A DNA stretch of 64,000 nucleotides from Ponticaulis koreensis DSM 19734 (GTDB lineage Bacteria > Pseudomonadota > Alphaproteobacteria > Caulobacterales > Hyphomonadaceae). The notes below the pieces were generated by a model. The model did not search any database and had not been told where the DNA came from. It saw only the letters and a program-made list of their open reading frames with translations. The number at the start of each line of letters is the position of its first letter. Position 1 is the first letter of the stretch. The position numbers and the translations under genes are program-made. This document shows positions 7,126-16,541 of the stretch, piece by piece. Location: contig NZ_ATVJ01000003.1 in assembly GCF_000420665.1 (NCBI RefSeq), positions 124,001 through 188,000 of the forward strand, given 5' to 3'.

Positions 7126-8475
7126 TTAAGACGCGCGAATATGGGCGAGGAAGTCGTTCACCTGACCCTGCAGGGTCGTAGCCTGACGTCCAAGGTCCGC
7201 CGATGCCTGAACGACCTGTTCAGAAACATTCTTCGTGCTTTCGGCGCTGCGGGAGACTTCTTCAATTGAGTCGCTGACAGAGCGTGCACCAACCGCAGCC
7301 TCACGTGTATTGCGTGCAATCTCGCGGGTGGATGACGTCTGTTCTTCGATGGCTGCATTGATGGACAAAGACACCGAGTTCACTTCCGTGATCGAGGCCT
7401 GAATGGACGCAATCGCGCTCACGGCGCTGTTGGTCGTATCCAGCATTTCCTGAATGTGGCGGCTGATCTCTTCTGTTGCCTTGGCGGTTTCATTAGCAAG
7501 TGTCTTCACTTCGGATGCGACGACAGCGAAACCTTTGCCCGCTTCACCTGCGCGTGCGCTTTCAATCGTAGCGTTGAGAGCCAGAAGGTTTGTCTGCGCT
7601 GCGATGTCGGAAATCAGAGATACAACTTCGCTCACCTTGTCGGCAGATGCTGAAAGGCGCTGGATTGTCTGGTTTGCCTCATCGGCCGTTGTTGCGCTGC
7701 TTGCGGTGACCTTGGTCGCTTCTGCAGAGCGTTCTGCGATTTCACCAACCGCATTGCCAAGCTCTTCTGTAGAGCGTGATGCGGCTTCGACGCCGTTGGA
7801 AGCCTGCAGGATGGACGCTGACAGATCGGCGGAGCGAGAATATGTGCTCTCTGCGATCTCGGTCATCTGACGTGAATTCGCTTCCAGTTCGACGGCAGCA
7901 GCGGACACGATACCTGAAACGGCCTGGACTTCCTTTTCAAAGAGGTCGGCCAAATCCAGTGTCTTCTGTTGAGCTTCCTGACGACGAACTTCATTGAAGA
8001 AGTGGATAGCCAGATCCATGTCGAGCATTGCTGCACGAAGGAACGCGCTCTGCATTTTGTGGATTTTTGAATAGTCGACAGTCAGCTTGCGCTTATTCGC
8101 GAACTTTGCGCCCAGGCGATGCAGCGTCTCGTCTACAAGGAAGGTGTAGCCTGCCAGGTAGAATTGTGGCTCAAGACCGATGCGCGCATGTACCGTGCCA
8201 ATGGTTTTGACGGATTTGATGTACTCAGGAGAGAAGTCTCCCGTCAGGATCACCTTCCAGTGGCGGAATTGGGCGTTGGCGGCGAAGTCCACGCGTTCTT
8301 TGGAATCGAAGAATTTTTCAATCTCAGGATATTTTGCCACGTGAGCATAGAACTCACGAAGAACGTCCGGAAGGATATCTTCGAGCGGAGCTCGCAGTTC
8401 TCGCAGCGTCGTTATTGTTTCGAGGTCAAGTCTCAGAAAATTGAGACGGGATGACAAATCGGTTGATGAGCTCAC
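7126..8475 (-). CDS. Globin-coupled chemotaxis transducer (HemAT-like)
   Basis: 449 residues, no membrane segment. Residues about 15-165 form a protoglobin/globin-sensor domain with the proximal-His region [16 protein letters not shown] (His96). A linker follows, then a methyl-accepting signalling domain whose tip reads [20 protein letters not shown], diagnostic of MCPs, and a helical tail. Family knowledge: such soluble receptors bind O2 through heme and control CheA for aerotaxis. The start is a GTG (8475) with a GGGGG ribosome site just upstream. No che genes are adjacent, so it must work with kinases encoded elsewhere. It ends in a strong terminator. Confidence 0.92.
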   Translation of the reverse strand: MSSSTDLSSRLNFLRLDLETITTLRELRAPLEDILPDVLREFYAHVAKYPEIEKFFDSKERVDFAANAQFRHWKVILTGDFSPEYIKSVKTIGTVHARIGLEPQFYLAGYTFLVDETLHRLGAKFANKRKLTVDYSKIHKMQSAFLRAAMLDMDLAIHFFNEVRRQEAQQKTLDLADLFEKEVQAVSGIVSAAAVELEANSRQMTEIAESTYSRSADLSASILQASNGVEAASRSTEELGNAVGEIAERSAEATKVTASSATTADEANQTIQRLSASADKVSEVVSLISDIAAQTNLLALNATIESARAGEAGKGFAVVASEVKTLANETAKATEEISRHIQEMLDTTNSAVSAIASIQASITEVNSVSLSINAAIEEQTSSTREIARNTREAAVGARSVSDSIEEVSRSAESTKNVSEQVVQASADLGRQATTLQGQVNDFLAHIRAS

Positions 8476-8859
8476 GAGAATACCCCCGCTGTAAAAAGTA
8501 TTAATAAAAATGTCCCCTGAGTTTACCGTAGGAACCCTGCAGGTTGTAGCTAGCGATAATCGAGTATGGTTACCAAATACCTATTTTTATAAGTGTTTGA
8601 GAGTTGGACAAAAAACACCCGCTGTATTTGAGAGGTTGAAGTGCAGTTTAGTTTGGTTTTTGTTTTTTATTGGCTCCTAGTTCTACCCAGGGGCGATTAT
8701 TGGTTGTGTCGTTCTTTCTGGATTTATCGACGAAGTGTGTGTTTCTGCTGTCTGCAGAAGGTCATTGATAAAAAATCCGGCAAAATAACGTTTGCGGCAC
8801 TCTGGCCTCTCGCGTTTCGGAATAAGTCACGCTAAACCGACGCAAAACAGGAGTTTGTT
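8476..8859. other. 384-base gap between divergent genes
   Basis: Contains the presumed promoters of the chemoreceptor (minus) and of the small protein/antiporter genes (plus). The open frame at 8641-8835 has a Cys/Trp-rich translation with no ribosome site and looks spurious. No hairpin, repeat or RNA gene stands out. Confidence 0.5.
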
Positions 8860-8940
8860 ATGTACGCATTTGTTGCTCTCGGTCTGGCTTTTGGTGTTTT
8901 CGCGCTTCTGAACCTGATCGACATGAAGCGCCTCGACTAG
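8860..8940 (+). CDS. Small single-TM membrane protein, 26 aa
   Basis: A short frame, ATG at 8860 preceded by an ACAGGAG ribosome site, encoding MYAFVALGLAFGVFALLNLI followed by DMKRLD and TAG. Residues 2-20 form one hydrophobic helix with a short charged C-terminal tail, the usual look of bacterial small membrane proteins. It ends 16 bases before the antiporter start, so the two genes are likely co-transcribed. It may be a leader peptide or an interacting subunit of the transporter; function unknown. I support it by the ribosome site, composition and spacing only. Confidence 0.5.
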   Translation: MYAFVALGLAFGVFALLNLIDMKRLD

Positions 8941-8956
8941 GTCTGCTTCTAACTGA

Positions 8957-9991
8957 ATGCTTTTTGATTTCGGGCTACTCGTAGCGGGGCTGGTTTTTCT
9001 GGTCTTCGCAGGGGATTTTCTTGTGCGCGGCGCCGTTGCGGTCGCCCTGCGTCTCGGCGTGTCTCACATTCTGGCGAGTGTGTTTATCGTCGGCTTTGGC
9101 AGTTCAGCGCCCGAAATGCTCGTCGCGATCGAGTCGACGTTGAAAGGCGCGCCAGGTGTTGCGACCGGCAACATCATTGGCTCGAACATCGCCAACATAT
9201 TTCTTGTGTTAGGTATCCCTGCGCTCATCATGCCGATGACGACCAGGGGAACGGGCCTGAAGCGTGCTGTTACCGTTACGGCGCTCGCGACGGCGGCCTG
9301 GCTCACGGCAACCGCGACCGTAGGGCTGGTTCCGGCTGTTGGCATCGGCTTTCTGGTCGGGCTCGGTCTTTATATTCTGGCCGCACTTATTTTCCCTCCG
9401 GGCGGTAATCCGGAGGAGCTGATTGCAGACGAAGTTGAAGAGCCGTTCCCAGGCTGGGTGCGAACAGCACTCTTTATCGCACTGGGTGTCGTCGGTCTGC
9501 CTGCTGGTGCTCATTTTGCCATTGAGGGCGCGACCGGGCTGGCCACAACATTTGGCGTAGGTGATGAACTTATCGCGCTGACGCTTCTCGCAGTCGGTAC
9601 GTCCCTACCTGAGTTCGCTGCATCAATGGCGGCAGCATTCCGTAAGCAGGCGGATGTCGTGCTGGGCAATGTCGCAGGGTCGGTCATGTTCAACATTCTG
9701 GCTGCGGGCGGTATTATCGCGCTTCTCGGGCCTGTTGATCTGCCGCCAATTTTCTTCGAACTCGATCACTGGTTCATGGGCGTGTCGATGGGCATGTTCC
9801 TGCTTTGCGTGTTTTCAGGGCGTCGTATGGGCTGGCTAACGGGTATTTTCTTCGTTCTCTGCTATGCGGTCTATATGTTTGGGCTGAACCATTTCTATCT
9901 GCTGGGGCAGGGGTGGGATTCGGTTCTTGTTGAAGCGGACAGACTGTGGAGCATGCTTTGGAACTCACTCACGCAAATCGGGCGCTCGTAA
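8957..9991 (+). CDS. Calcium/sodium antiporter (CaCA family, YrbG-like)
   Basis: 344 residues with two homologous membrane halves of about five helices each. The alpha-1 repeat is GFGSSAPEMLVAIESTL...GNIIGSNIANIFLVLG (about 47-87) and alpha-2 is AVGTSLPEFAASMAAAF...GNVAGSVMFNILAAGG (about 213-254), with the conserved Ser-Ala/Leu-Pro-Glu ion-binding motifs. Expected to exchange Ca2+ for Na+ or H+ at the inner membrane. The acidic loop between the halves is short. The gene overlaps the following reductase start by 46 bases, which suggests translational coupling. Confidence 0.93.
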   Translation: MLFDFGLLVAGLVFLVFAGDFLVRGAVAVALRLGVSHILASVFIVGFGSSAPEMLVAIESTLKGAPGVATGNIIGSNIANIFLVLGIPALIMPMTTRGTGLKRAVTVTALATAAWLTATATVGLVPAVGIGFLVGLGLYILAALIFPPGGNPEELIADEVEEPFPGWVRTALFIALGVVGLPAGAHFAIEGATGLATTFGVGDELIALTLLAVGTSLPEFAASMAAAFRKQADVVLGNVAGSVMFNILAAGGIIALLGPVDLPPIFFELDHWFMGVSMGMFLLCVFSGRRMGWLTGIFFVLCYAVYMFGLNHFYLLGQGWDSVLVEADRLWSMLWNSLTQIGRS

Positions 9992-10728
9992 CCGGCGCAG
10001 GTCAGCGCCTTGGTCGGGCTATTGCTGTCGCTTTAGGCGAGCGCGGCTATGACGTCGCCATTCATTATCGCAGTTCGAAAGAGGGTGCCGAGGCGACGGC
10101 TAAGGCTGTGCGTGAAGTGGGCGGCGCGGCAGAGCTCGTTCAGGCCGATCTGGCAGATGAAGATGATGCGGCGCGGCTGGTTGAGGCCTCGGCCGATGCG
10201 CTTGGCGGGCATTTAGGGCTTCTGATCAATAACGCCTCCACCTTTGAAGACGATGATATTCTGACGCACACACGCGACAATTGGGATTTCCATATGGACG
10301 TCAATTTGCGTGCGCCCATTCTTCTGTCGCAGAAATTTGCAGCCATGCTGGGTAAAGATCAGCGTGGTGTGATCATTAATATGATTGATCAGCGTGTCTG
10401 GAAGCTGAACCCAAGCTTCTTCACCTACACGCTGTCCAAGTCTGCGCTCTGGAGTGCAACAAAAACCCTCGCTCAGGGGCTCGCGCCGAATATCCGCGTA
10501 AACGGCATTGGCCCGGGGCCGACTCTGAAAAACGAGTTCCAGTCCGAAGAAGAGTTTCAGAAAGAAGTGGCAGCGACGCTGACGCAGCGCGGCGCCAATC
10601 CGGACGAAATCGTCAAGGCGGTTCGCTTCCTTATCGATGCGGATGCTGTCACGGGGCAAATGATTGCTGTTGATGGTGGTCAGCATCTCATCTGGCAGAC
10701 ACCCGACGTCGTCGACACAATTGATTAA
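9946..10728 (+). CDS. Short-chain dehydrogenase, pteridine-reductase-like (FolM/PTR1 type)
   Basis: 260 residues, Rossmann-fold SDR. The cofactor motif is TGAGQRLGRA (residues 16-25): the Arg in place of the usual third Gly is the signature of pteridine reductases such as PTR1 and FolM. Other SDR markers are ADLAD, NNAS, catalytic Tyr-Thr-Leu-Ser-Lys and the GPGPT loop after the active site. Likely an NADPH-dependent dihydropterin/dihydrofolate reductase; substrate is inferred. The start is a GTG inside the 3' end of the antiporter gene; a later in-frame start would cut off part of the first beta strand. It is followed 11 bases later by a threonine aldolase gene. Confidence 0.82.
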   Translation: MEHALELTHANRALVTGAGQRLGRAIAVALGERGYDVAIHYRSSKEGAEATAKAVREVGGAAELVQADLADEDDAARLVEASADALGGHLGLLINNASTFEDDDILTHTRDNWDFHMDVNLRAPILLSQKFAAMLGKDQRGVIINMIDQRVWKLNPSFFTYTLSKSALWSATKTLAQGLAPNIRVNGIGPGPTLKNEFQSEEEFQKEVAATLTQRGANPDEIVKAVRFLIDADAVTGQMIAVDGGQHLIWQTPDVVDTID

Positions 10729-10739
10729 AGGCACACAAA

Positions 10740-11771
10740 GTGGATTTTTCGTCAGATACGTCTGCACCTGCGCACCCACAAATCCTTGAGGCGCTGGACC
10801 AGGTAAATTCCGGTACTGAGCCAAGCTATGGGGCGGACAGCGAAACGCTGAAGCTGAAGGCGGCGCTCGCGGAGCGCTTCGAGACCGATGTTGAAGTGCT
10901 TCCCATCGCGTCCGGGACCGCTGCAAACGCGTTGGCTCTATCCATTGTTTGCGGCTCCATGGAAAGCGTGATCTGCCATCGCGAAGCGCACATAGAGCGT
11001 GACGAGCGTGGTGCACCGGAATTCTTCACTGGCGGTGGAAAGCTGCATTTGTGCGGCGGCGATCACGCGAAGCTGAATCCTGACGATGTGAAATCCGTTT
11101 GTGCGGGCATTCAGCGCGGATTTGTTCATGAAACGCCGCCTGCCGCGTTGTCGCTTACGAACCTGACTGAATCCGGGGCGCGATATAGCGCTGATGAAAC
11201 GGCTGCGCTCACGCAGATTGCACACACCGCGGATTTGAAAGTGCATCTCGACGGTGCGCGATTTGCCAATGCACTTGTATCGGGTGAGGAGCCGCCTGCA
11301 GCGATGAGCTGGAAGGCCGGGGTCGATCTCATGTCATTCGGCTTTACCAAAAACGGTGCGCTCGGCTGTGAGCTGATTGTTCTTTTCAACGATATGATTG
11401 AGCGATTTCCGCAACTTCAGGCGCGTGCAAAACGGGCAGGGCATTTGCCGCCAAAAATGCGTTATCTCTCGGCTCAGGCGCTGGCCATGCTGGAAGGCGA
11501 TCTCTGGCTTGGTTCCGCGCGCATCGCCAATGCAAAAGCGCAAGCCGTCGCGGAGATTCTGACAAGTGAAGCGGGGGCGCGTCTGGCGCATCCGGTAGAT
11601 GGCAATGAGGTATTCGCTCATATGCCGGACGAATTGTTTGAGGGCCTGCTGTCACAAGGGCTACGTGCGTATAAATGGATTGATGGGTCTGTGCGGTTTG
11701 TTTGCCATTGGAATACGTCTCAAAAGGACGTGGATGATCTGGCTGCCGCGTGTCGACGGATAGACAAGTAA
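10740..11771 (+). CDS. Threonine-aldolase-family PLP enzyme (low-specificity)
   Basis: 343 residues, fold type I PLP enzyme of the beta-eliminating lyase/threonine aldolase family. The N-terminus MDFSSDTSAPAHPQILEAL and SYGAD motif are typical; Asp171 in LDGARFANAL binds the PLP pyridine nitrogen and Lys204 in FGFTKNGALG is the Schiff-base lysine. Cleaves L-threonine/allo-threonine to glycine and acetaldehyde. GTG start at 10740. It sits in a likely operon with the antiporter and SDR genes (gap 11 bases); a glycine/one-carbon link to a pterin reductase is possible but not shown. Confidence 0.9.
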   Translation: MDFSSDTSAPAHPQILEALDQVNSGTEPSYGADSETLKLKAALAERFETDVEVLPIASGTAANALALSIVCGSMESVICHREAHIERDERGAPEFFTGGGKLHLCGGDHAKLNPDDVKSVCAGIQRGFVHETPPAALSLTNLTESGARYSADETAALTQIAHTADLKVHLDGARFANALVSGEEPPAAMSWKAGVDLMSFGFTKNGALGCELIVLFNDMIERFPQLQARAKRAGHLPPKMRYLSAQALAMLEGDLWLGSARIANAKAQAVAEILTSEAGARLAHPVDGNEVFAHMPDELFEGLLSQGLRAYKWIDGSVRFVCHWNTSQKDVDDLAAACRRIDK

Positions 11772-11933
11772 ACATGTTTATGGGAATATAACTTCCGATT
11801 GTATAAAATCGGGAGAATGTAAGCCGGTGAGGCGAGTTAGCGCGTAGGTTCGACGGAAACTGTCTTTCCATACGTGTTGATCATAATGCAGGCTGAACAC
11901 AAAAATACGTTTCTGCGGAAGGCATAAAAGCCG

Positions 11934-12548
11934 ATGAATGAACAAGACGTCGTAAGTGATAGAAAGTCGGTCGAAACACGGGCGCGGATTTTCGCGTCTA
12001 CCATTGATCTTATCAATGACATTGGCACCGAAAAATTGACGATCCGGAAGATTGCGGAAGCGGCCAGCGTGTCGCCTGCGCTGATCATTCAGTATTTTGG
12101 TAGCAAGGCTGAATTGCTTCAACAGGCGTTCGAGCAGCGCAATGAAGAGCTGAAACAGTCCATCCTGGATATGAAGAACGAAGAGATTAAGACGCCGACC
12201 CAGCTGCTTATCCGGTTCGCTGAGACGCAGATGGATCGCGATCTGGTGCATCCTGCTCTGACGCTCACGGTTCTGGCGAATTCGTTCTCATGGGATGTAG
12301 ACTCTCAGGAACGGGTTGATAATCGGCTGAAAGGGTTTCGTCTGGCTCAGCGGAAGATTTTGGAGAGTAAATTCCCGAAGCTTTCTGAGCATTATCTGAA
12401 GTTCGTTCCGCTCACATTCTTTTTTGTCTACGGACAGGCACTGCGTCGCATGCTTCAGACGCATATGACGTCTGCTGAGGGTATTGAGTTCCTCATGCCG
12501 CACTTCAAAATCCTCGCCGATGCGATGGAAGCGGATATGGCACGCTGA
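11934..12548 (+). CDS. TetR/AcrR-family transcriptional regulator
   Basis: 204 residues. The N-terminal 12-60 segment (ETRARIFASTIDLINDIG, KLTIRKIAEAASVSPALIIQYF, GSKAELLQQAF) is the TetR-type HTH with its recognition helix. The C-terminal helical ligand domain is unlike the well-known classes. ATG at 11934. It stands alone between the aldolase and uvrB; 162 bases upstream include short dyads that may hold its own operator, but no perfect palindrome was found. Ligand and targets unknown. Confidence 0.88.
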   Translation: MNEQDVVSDRKSVETRARIFASTIDLINDIGTEKLTIRKIAEAASVSPALIIQYFGSKAELLQQAFEQRNEELKQSILDMKNEEIKTPTQLLIRFAETQMDRDLVHPALTLTVLANSFSWDVDSQERVDNRLKGFRLAQRKILESKFPKLSEHYLKFVPLTFFFVYGQALRRMLQTHMTSAEGIEFLMPHFKILADAMEADMAR

Positions 12549-12622
12549 CTGCTGACACCTCCTGTCAGCAGAAGATGAATATCTGACTGGAACTATCCGG
12601 TCCCTGCCGCCATATTGCTGAC

Positions 12623-14812
12623 ATGGCAGGATCATCACGTAATCGGGGTATGTCTGAAGCCCCAGCTTCGCAATTTATTATGGACGGCGCCGTCGAGGTG
12701 CTGACCCCGTCTGAATGGACGCCTCACCGCCCCGAACGCGAGTGGGAGAAGTCTGAAGGCGGCAAGGTCTTTAAGCTGCAGTCCAAATATCAGCCTGCGG
12801 GTGACCAGCCTACGGCCATTGACGAGCTCGTGACGGGTCTCAAAGACGAAGACGAATTTGATCAGGTTCTTCTTGGTGTTACCGGCTCGGGCAAAACCTT
12901 CACCATGGCGAACATCATTGAGCGCACCCAGCGTCCGGCTCTGATCCTTGCGCCGAACAAGACGCTCGCCGCGCAGTTATACGGCGAATTCAAGGACTTC
13001 TTCCCTGAAAACGCTGTAGAATTTTTCGTCTCCTATTACGACTACTACCAGCCGGAAGCGTATGTCCCGCGCTCGGACACCTATATCGAGAAAGAGTCCA
13101 GCATCAACGAGGCCATCGACCGGATGCGCCACTCAGCGACCCGTAGCCTGCTGGAGCGCGACGACGTCATCATCGTAGCCTCCGTGTCCTGCATTTACGG
13201 TATCGGCTCCGTCGAGACCTACACCGCCATGACCTTCAAGCTGGAAGCCGGCCAGCGCATCGACCCCCGACAGGTCACGCAAGACCTCGTCGCCCTCCAG
13301 TACAAGCGCAACGACGCCGCCTTCGGCCGTGGCACCTTCCGCGTGAAGGGCGATGTCATCGACATCTTCCCCACCCACTATGAGGACCGCGCCTGGAAAA
13401 TCTCCTTCTTCGGCGACGAAATCGAGGACATCTCCGAGTTCGACCCGCTCACCGGTAAGAAAATCCAGCCCCTGACCAAGATCAAGGTCTACGCTAACTC
13501 CCACTATGTCACCCCGCGCCCGACCCTCAATCAGGCCGTCGACAAGATCCAGGACGAGCTGCAGAAAACCATCGCCACCTTTAACGAGCAGGGCAAGCTG
13601 CTCGAAGCCCAGCGCATTGAACAGCGCGTCACCTTCGATCTGGAAATGCTGCAGGCCACCGGCAGCTGTAACGGCATTGAGAACTATTCCCGCTATCTCA
13701 CCGGCCGCAAGCCGGGCGAGCCGCCGCCAACCCTGTTCGAATACCTGCCAGAAAACGCCATCGTCTTCACCGACGAGTCCCACCAGACCATTCCCCAGCT
13801 CGGCGCCATGTACAAGGGCGACTTCAGCCGCAAACGCACGCTGGCCGAATACGGCTTCCGCCTGCCAAGCTGTATGGATAACCGCCCCCTCAAATTCGAG
13901 GAATGGGACGCCATGCGCCCGCAAACCATCCATGTCTCGGCCACACCCGGCCCGTGGGAGCTGGAGCGCACAGGCGGCGTGTTCTCAGAACAGGTCATCC
14001 GCCCGACAGGCCTTGTCGACCCGCCGGTCGAGGTCCGCCCCGTCTCCACAGGCACCACCAATCAGGTCGATGATGTCATCGCCGAGTGCAAGGCGACCGC
14101 AGAGCGCGGCTTCCGCTCCCTCGTCACCACGCTGACGAAGAAAATGGCCGAAGACCTCACCGAATACATGACCGAGCAGGATGTGAAGGTCCGCTATATG
14201 CACTCCGATATCGACACGGTGGAGCGGATCGAGATCATTCGAGATCTGCGCATGGGCGTGTTCGATGTGCTCATCGGCATCAACCTCCTGCGAGAGGGGC
14301 TCGATATTCCCGAATGCGCCTTTGTCGGCATTCTGGATGCGGATAAGGAAGGCTTCCTGCGCTCGGAGACGAGCATGGTGCAGACGATTGGCCGCGCCGC
14401 CCGGAACTCTGAGGCGAAGGTCGTCCTCTATGCCGATAAGGTTACCGGCTCCATGGCCCGCGCCATGGAAGAGACAGAGCGACGCCGCACGAAACAGATC
14501 GCCCATAACGAGGAGCACGGCATCACGCCGGTCACAGTGCTCTCCGGCATTAAAGATGTTCTGGAAGGCTTTGTCCCGTCAGACCAGCGCGGCTCCGGCA
14601 CCCAGCTCAAAGGCGGCAAGTCGCGCAAGCGCGGCGTGCAGGAGGAAAGTGTTGCAATCTCAGGCGGCTCTGGCCACAATCTCCAGGCTGTCATCGCGGA
14701 TCTGGAAAAGCGCATGCGCGATGCGGCGGCCGACCTTGAGTTTGAAGAAGCTGCCCGGTTGAGGGATGAGCTGAAGAAGTTGAGGGAGGAGAACTTAGAT
14801 TTGATCGGGTGA
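12623..14812 (+). CDS. uvrB: UvrABC system protein B
   Basis: 729 residues. Walker A GVTGSGKT at 85-92, the damage-probing beta hairpin region ([16 protein letters not shown]), helicase motifs DESH, the SATPG motif, [11 protein letters not shown] and the QTIGRAARN motif, and a C-terminal UVR domain ([16 protein letters not shown]) that contacts UvrC. Central component of nucleotide excision repair: it loads on DNA with UvrA and verifies damage. Start may be 12623 or the ATG at 12650. The part from about 13150 to 14200 has clearly more C-ending codons than the rest of the gene and its neighbours. Single gene, followed 10 bases later by an unknown gene. Confidence 0.97.
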   Translation: MAGSSRNRGMSEAPASQFIMDGAVEVLTPSEWTPHRPEREWEKSEGGKVFKLQSKYQPAGDQPTAIDELVTGLKDEDEFDQVLLGVTGSGKTFTMANIIERTQRPALILAPNKTLAAQLYGEFKDFFPENAVEFFVSYYDYYQPEAYVPRSDTYIEKESSINEAIDRMRHSATRSLLERDDVIIVASVSCIYGIGSVETYTAMTFKLEAGQRIDPRQVTQDLVALQYKRNDAAFGRGTFRVKGDVIDIFPTHYEDRAWKISFFGDEIEDISEFDPLTGKKIQPLTKIKVYANSHYVTPRPTLNQAVDKIQDELQKTIATFNEQGKLLEAQRIEQRVTFDLEMLQATGSCNGIENYSRYLTGRKPGEPPPTLFEYLPENAIVFTDESHQTIPQLGAMYKGDFSRKRTLAEYGFRLPSCMDNRPLKFEEWDAMRPQTIHVSATPGPWELERTGGVFSEQVIRPTGLVDPPVEVRPVSTGTTNQVDDVIAECKATAERGFRSLVTTLTKKMAEDLTEYMTEQDVKVRYMHSDIDTVERIEIIRDLRMGVFDVLIGINLLREGLDIPECAFVGILDADKEGFLRSETSMVQTIGRAARNSEAKVVLYADKVTGSMARAMEETERRRTKQIAHNEEHGITPVTVLSGIKDVLEGFVPSDQRGSGTQLKGGKSRKRGVQEESVAISGGSGHNLQAVIADLEKRMRDAAADLEFEEAARLRDELKKLREENLDLIG

Positions 14813-14822
14813 GGGGCACCTA

Positions 14823-15857
14823 TTGCAGATAAAGAATAACGAACGAAAAGTGTTTCACTTCAACTTTTTCATGAAATCGAGTTCTGAAAAAGCTTCTTGG
14901 GATATTGCTCTCCGCGATGTCATTCCGCTTCTGCAAACCGCGGTCGCAAAAGGTTCCAACAAATACGAGACCCAAAAAGGACAACAAACATTAATCCTGC
15001 GTGACATCAAATTTTTCGCATTGCGCGGAGATGCAGCCGACGAAGCGATATCGGCGACTGATGACATATCTGAAGCTACTCACGTGGCCTTGTTGTTAGG
15101 TGTTATGGATGATCGCTTTCAAGACAAAGTCTATACTGACATGTCAACGTATGCCCAGAGAACGGCGGGTAGGCTCAGCGGAGAAAATGGTGAGTACACG
15201 TGCCATCTGCTGATCGAACTGGATGCGCAAGATGAAACCAATCAGTCCTATTATGCGATGCTGGAGAACGTGCCAACGCTCAGTAGAACGCTTATCGTTG
15301 GCCTAATAAATTTCATTGTAAACTCCGCGCATAAAGAGTCAGAGCACAAGCTTTTTGAAGGATACGATTTGACGGCGCCGCAAGGCGGCAGAAACCGACA
15401 AAAGTTGGGTTACCGTCCTATAGTTGATATGTTTGGATATGCTTCTCTGGACTTTATAAAAATGATTACTGACGGCCAACTCAAGTCAATAAAGCTGATT
15501 AAAACTGAAGTTCAATCCAGTTTTGGCCAACGCAGCTATTTGGATCCTCAGCCTCACGAACAAAAGTTTAAAGTAGATAAGAAGAATTTAAAGAAATTTA
15601 CAGGCAACGTATGGGAAGATATTCAGCTCTGTCTTGTGGACGCCGCAGCAGAAGATTGGTCTGCTGCTGAATTCACCGTGAACGACGGAACCAAAGATTT
15701 CACAGTACAGTACGATCTTGATACTGAAAATTTTAGTCAAAAGAAGTTTGTACGCTCTCATTTGTTGGAGAATATTGATCCTCGTCTATCCGACGCTTCG
15801 ACTGGTGTTGTTGAGCACCTATGCAAAAGGATTATCGCAACCAAAAAAGATGCTTGA
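14823..15857 (+). CDS. Uncharacterised soluble protein, first gene of an accessory cluster
   Basis: 344 residues, family not recognised. The frame starts with TTG at 14823, preceded by GAGGGG right after the uvrB stop (10-base gap). The next ATG (14871) would remove a predicted beta strand (KVFHFNFFM), so the TTG is favoured. There is no signal peptide or TM. Features: a Lys/Asp-rich alpha/beta protein, a strand-rich centre (HLLIELDAQD, SYYAMLENVPTLSRTLIVGLINFIV, about 125-165), and a basic C-terminal half. The DNA is AT-richer than uvrB. It is followed by a four-TM protein gene 31 bases later. The soluble sensor plus four-TM partner layout recalls RexAB and Kiwa phage-defence pairs; this is only an architectural analogy. 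Confidence 0.7.
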   Translation: MQIKNNERKVFHFNFFMKSSSEKASWDIALRDVIPLLQTAVAKGSNKYETQKGQQTLILRDIKFFALRGDAADEAISATDDISEATHVALLLGVMDDRFQDKVYTDMSTYAQRTAGRLSGENGEYTCHLLIELDAQDETNQSYYAMLENVPTLSRTLIVGLINFIVNSAHKESEHKLFEGYDLTAPQGGRNRQKLGYRPIVDMFGYASLDFIKMITDGQLKSIKLIKTEVQSSFGQRSYLDPQPHEQKFKVDKKNLKKFTGNVWEDIQLCLVDAAAEDWSAAEFTVNDGTKDFTVQYDLDTENFSQKKFVRSHLLENIDPRLSDASTGVVEHLCKRIIATKKDA

Positions 15858-15888
15858 AATTCGACATGGAACAAAATAAGAACAAAAT

Positions 15889-16467
15889 ATGATTAAGCTC
15901 ATCTCGCAGTGCTTGAGATATCGGTCAATTCGACACAAAGATATACGAAATCTTTTGTGGACTTTTCCAATACTGGCAAGCACTGTGGTCGCCCTTTTGA
16001 CAGCTTGGTCGCCGTTTCCTCCGGATGTGGTTGGGCCAACTGGTTTAGCTCATTTGGTTTTTAGTATCGTTCTTCAGCTGCCGGGATTTTACATTGCTGC
16101 GCTCGCGGCAATTGCTAGCCTCAGAAACAGGTTTCTTGATATTGAGCTGCCAGAACCGGCGCCGACGCTCATTGTGAAGGTTAGAGGACAGCCAGTCGAA
16201 AAGATATTATCTTTAAGAGAGGTTATGCTTTTAGCAACGGGGTATTTGGCGACAGCAAGCTTTATTGTTCTGCTGTATTCCGGCGCTGCTGTGAATATGT
16301 TCGATGCACCGAGCATTGGGGCGGTATTTTCGTTTCTTTCGCCGCTCTGTTCAAAGGTCGTCGAAACCGTATTAATTAGCTTTTTTCTATATTTGCCTTT
16401 CTCAATATTGTTCGCAACATTTCACGTAATTTATCTTTTGTCGGAACGTGCAGACAAGGCATTCTAA
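15889..16467 (+). CDS. Uncharacterised four-TM membrane protein
   Basis: 192 residues with four hydrophobic segments at about 22-40, 53-77, 110-133 and 157-184 and short basic ends, predicting an inner-membrane protein with cytoplasmic termini. A loop of mixed charge (78-109, RNRFLDIELPEP...LSLREV) lies between TM2 and TM3. No enzymatic motif. It begins 31 bases after the unknown soluble protein gene on the same strand and is probably co-transcribed. It could be a channel or pore effector controlled by that protein, or a simple accessory protein; function unknown. Confidence 0.75.
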   Translation: MIKLISQCLRYRSIRHKDIRNLLWTFPILASTVVALLTAWSPFPPDVVGPTGLAHLVFSIVLQLPGFYIAALAAIASLRNRFLDIELPEPAPTLIVKVRGQPVEKILSLREVMLLATGYLATASFIVLLYSGAAVNMFDAPSIGAVFSFLSPLCSKVVETVLISFFLYLPFSILFATFHVIYLLSERADKAF

Positions 16468-16541
16468 TAGCACGCGAAATGCTGTTCCCCAGTATGCCGT
16501 ACTAATGGACAAAGCATCAAAGCCAAATTCAAATCAACAGT

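Noticed and set aside
8641-8835. 64-aa ORF upstream of the small membrane protein
   Set aside because: Cys/Trp/Arg-rich translation, no ribosome site, within an AT-rich promoter gap.
13133-13933. 266-aa antisense frame in uvrB
   Set aside because: It arises from high-GC third positions of the real uvrB codons; low-complexity Val/Gly/Asp-rich translation and no ribosome site.
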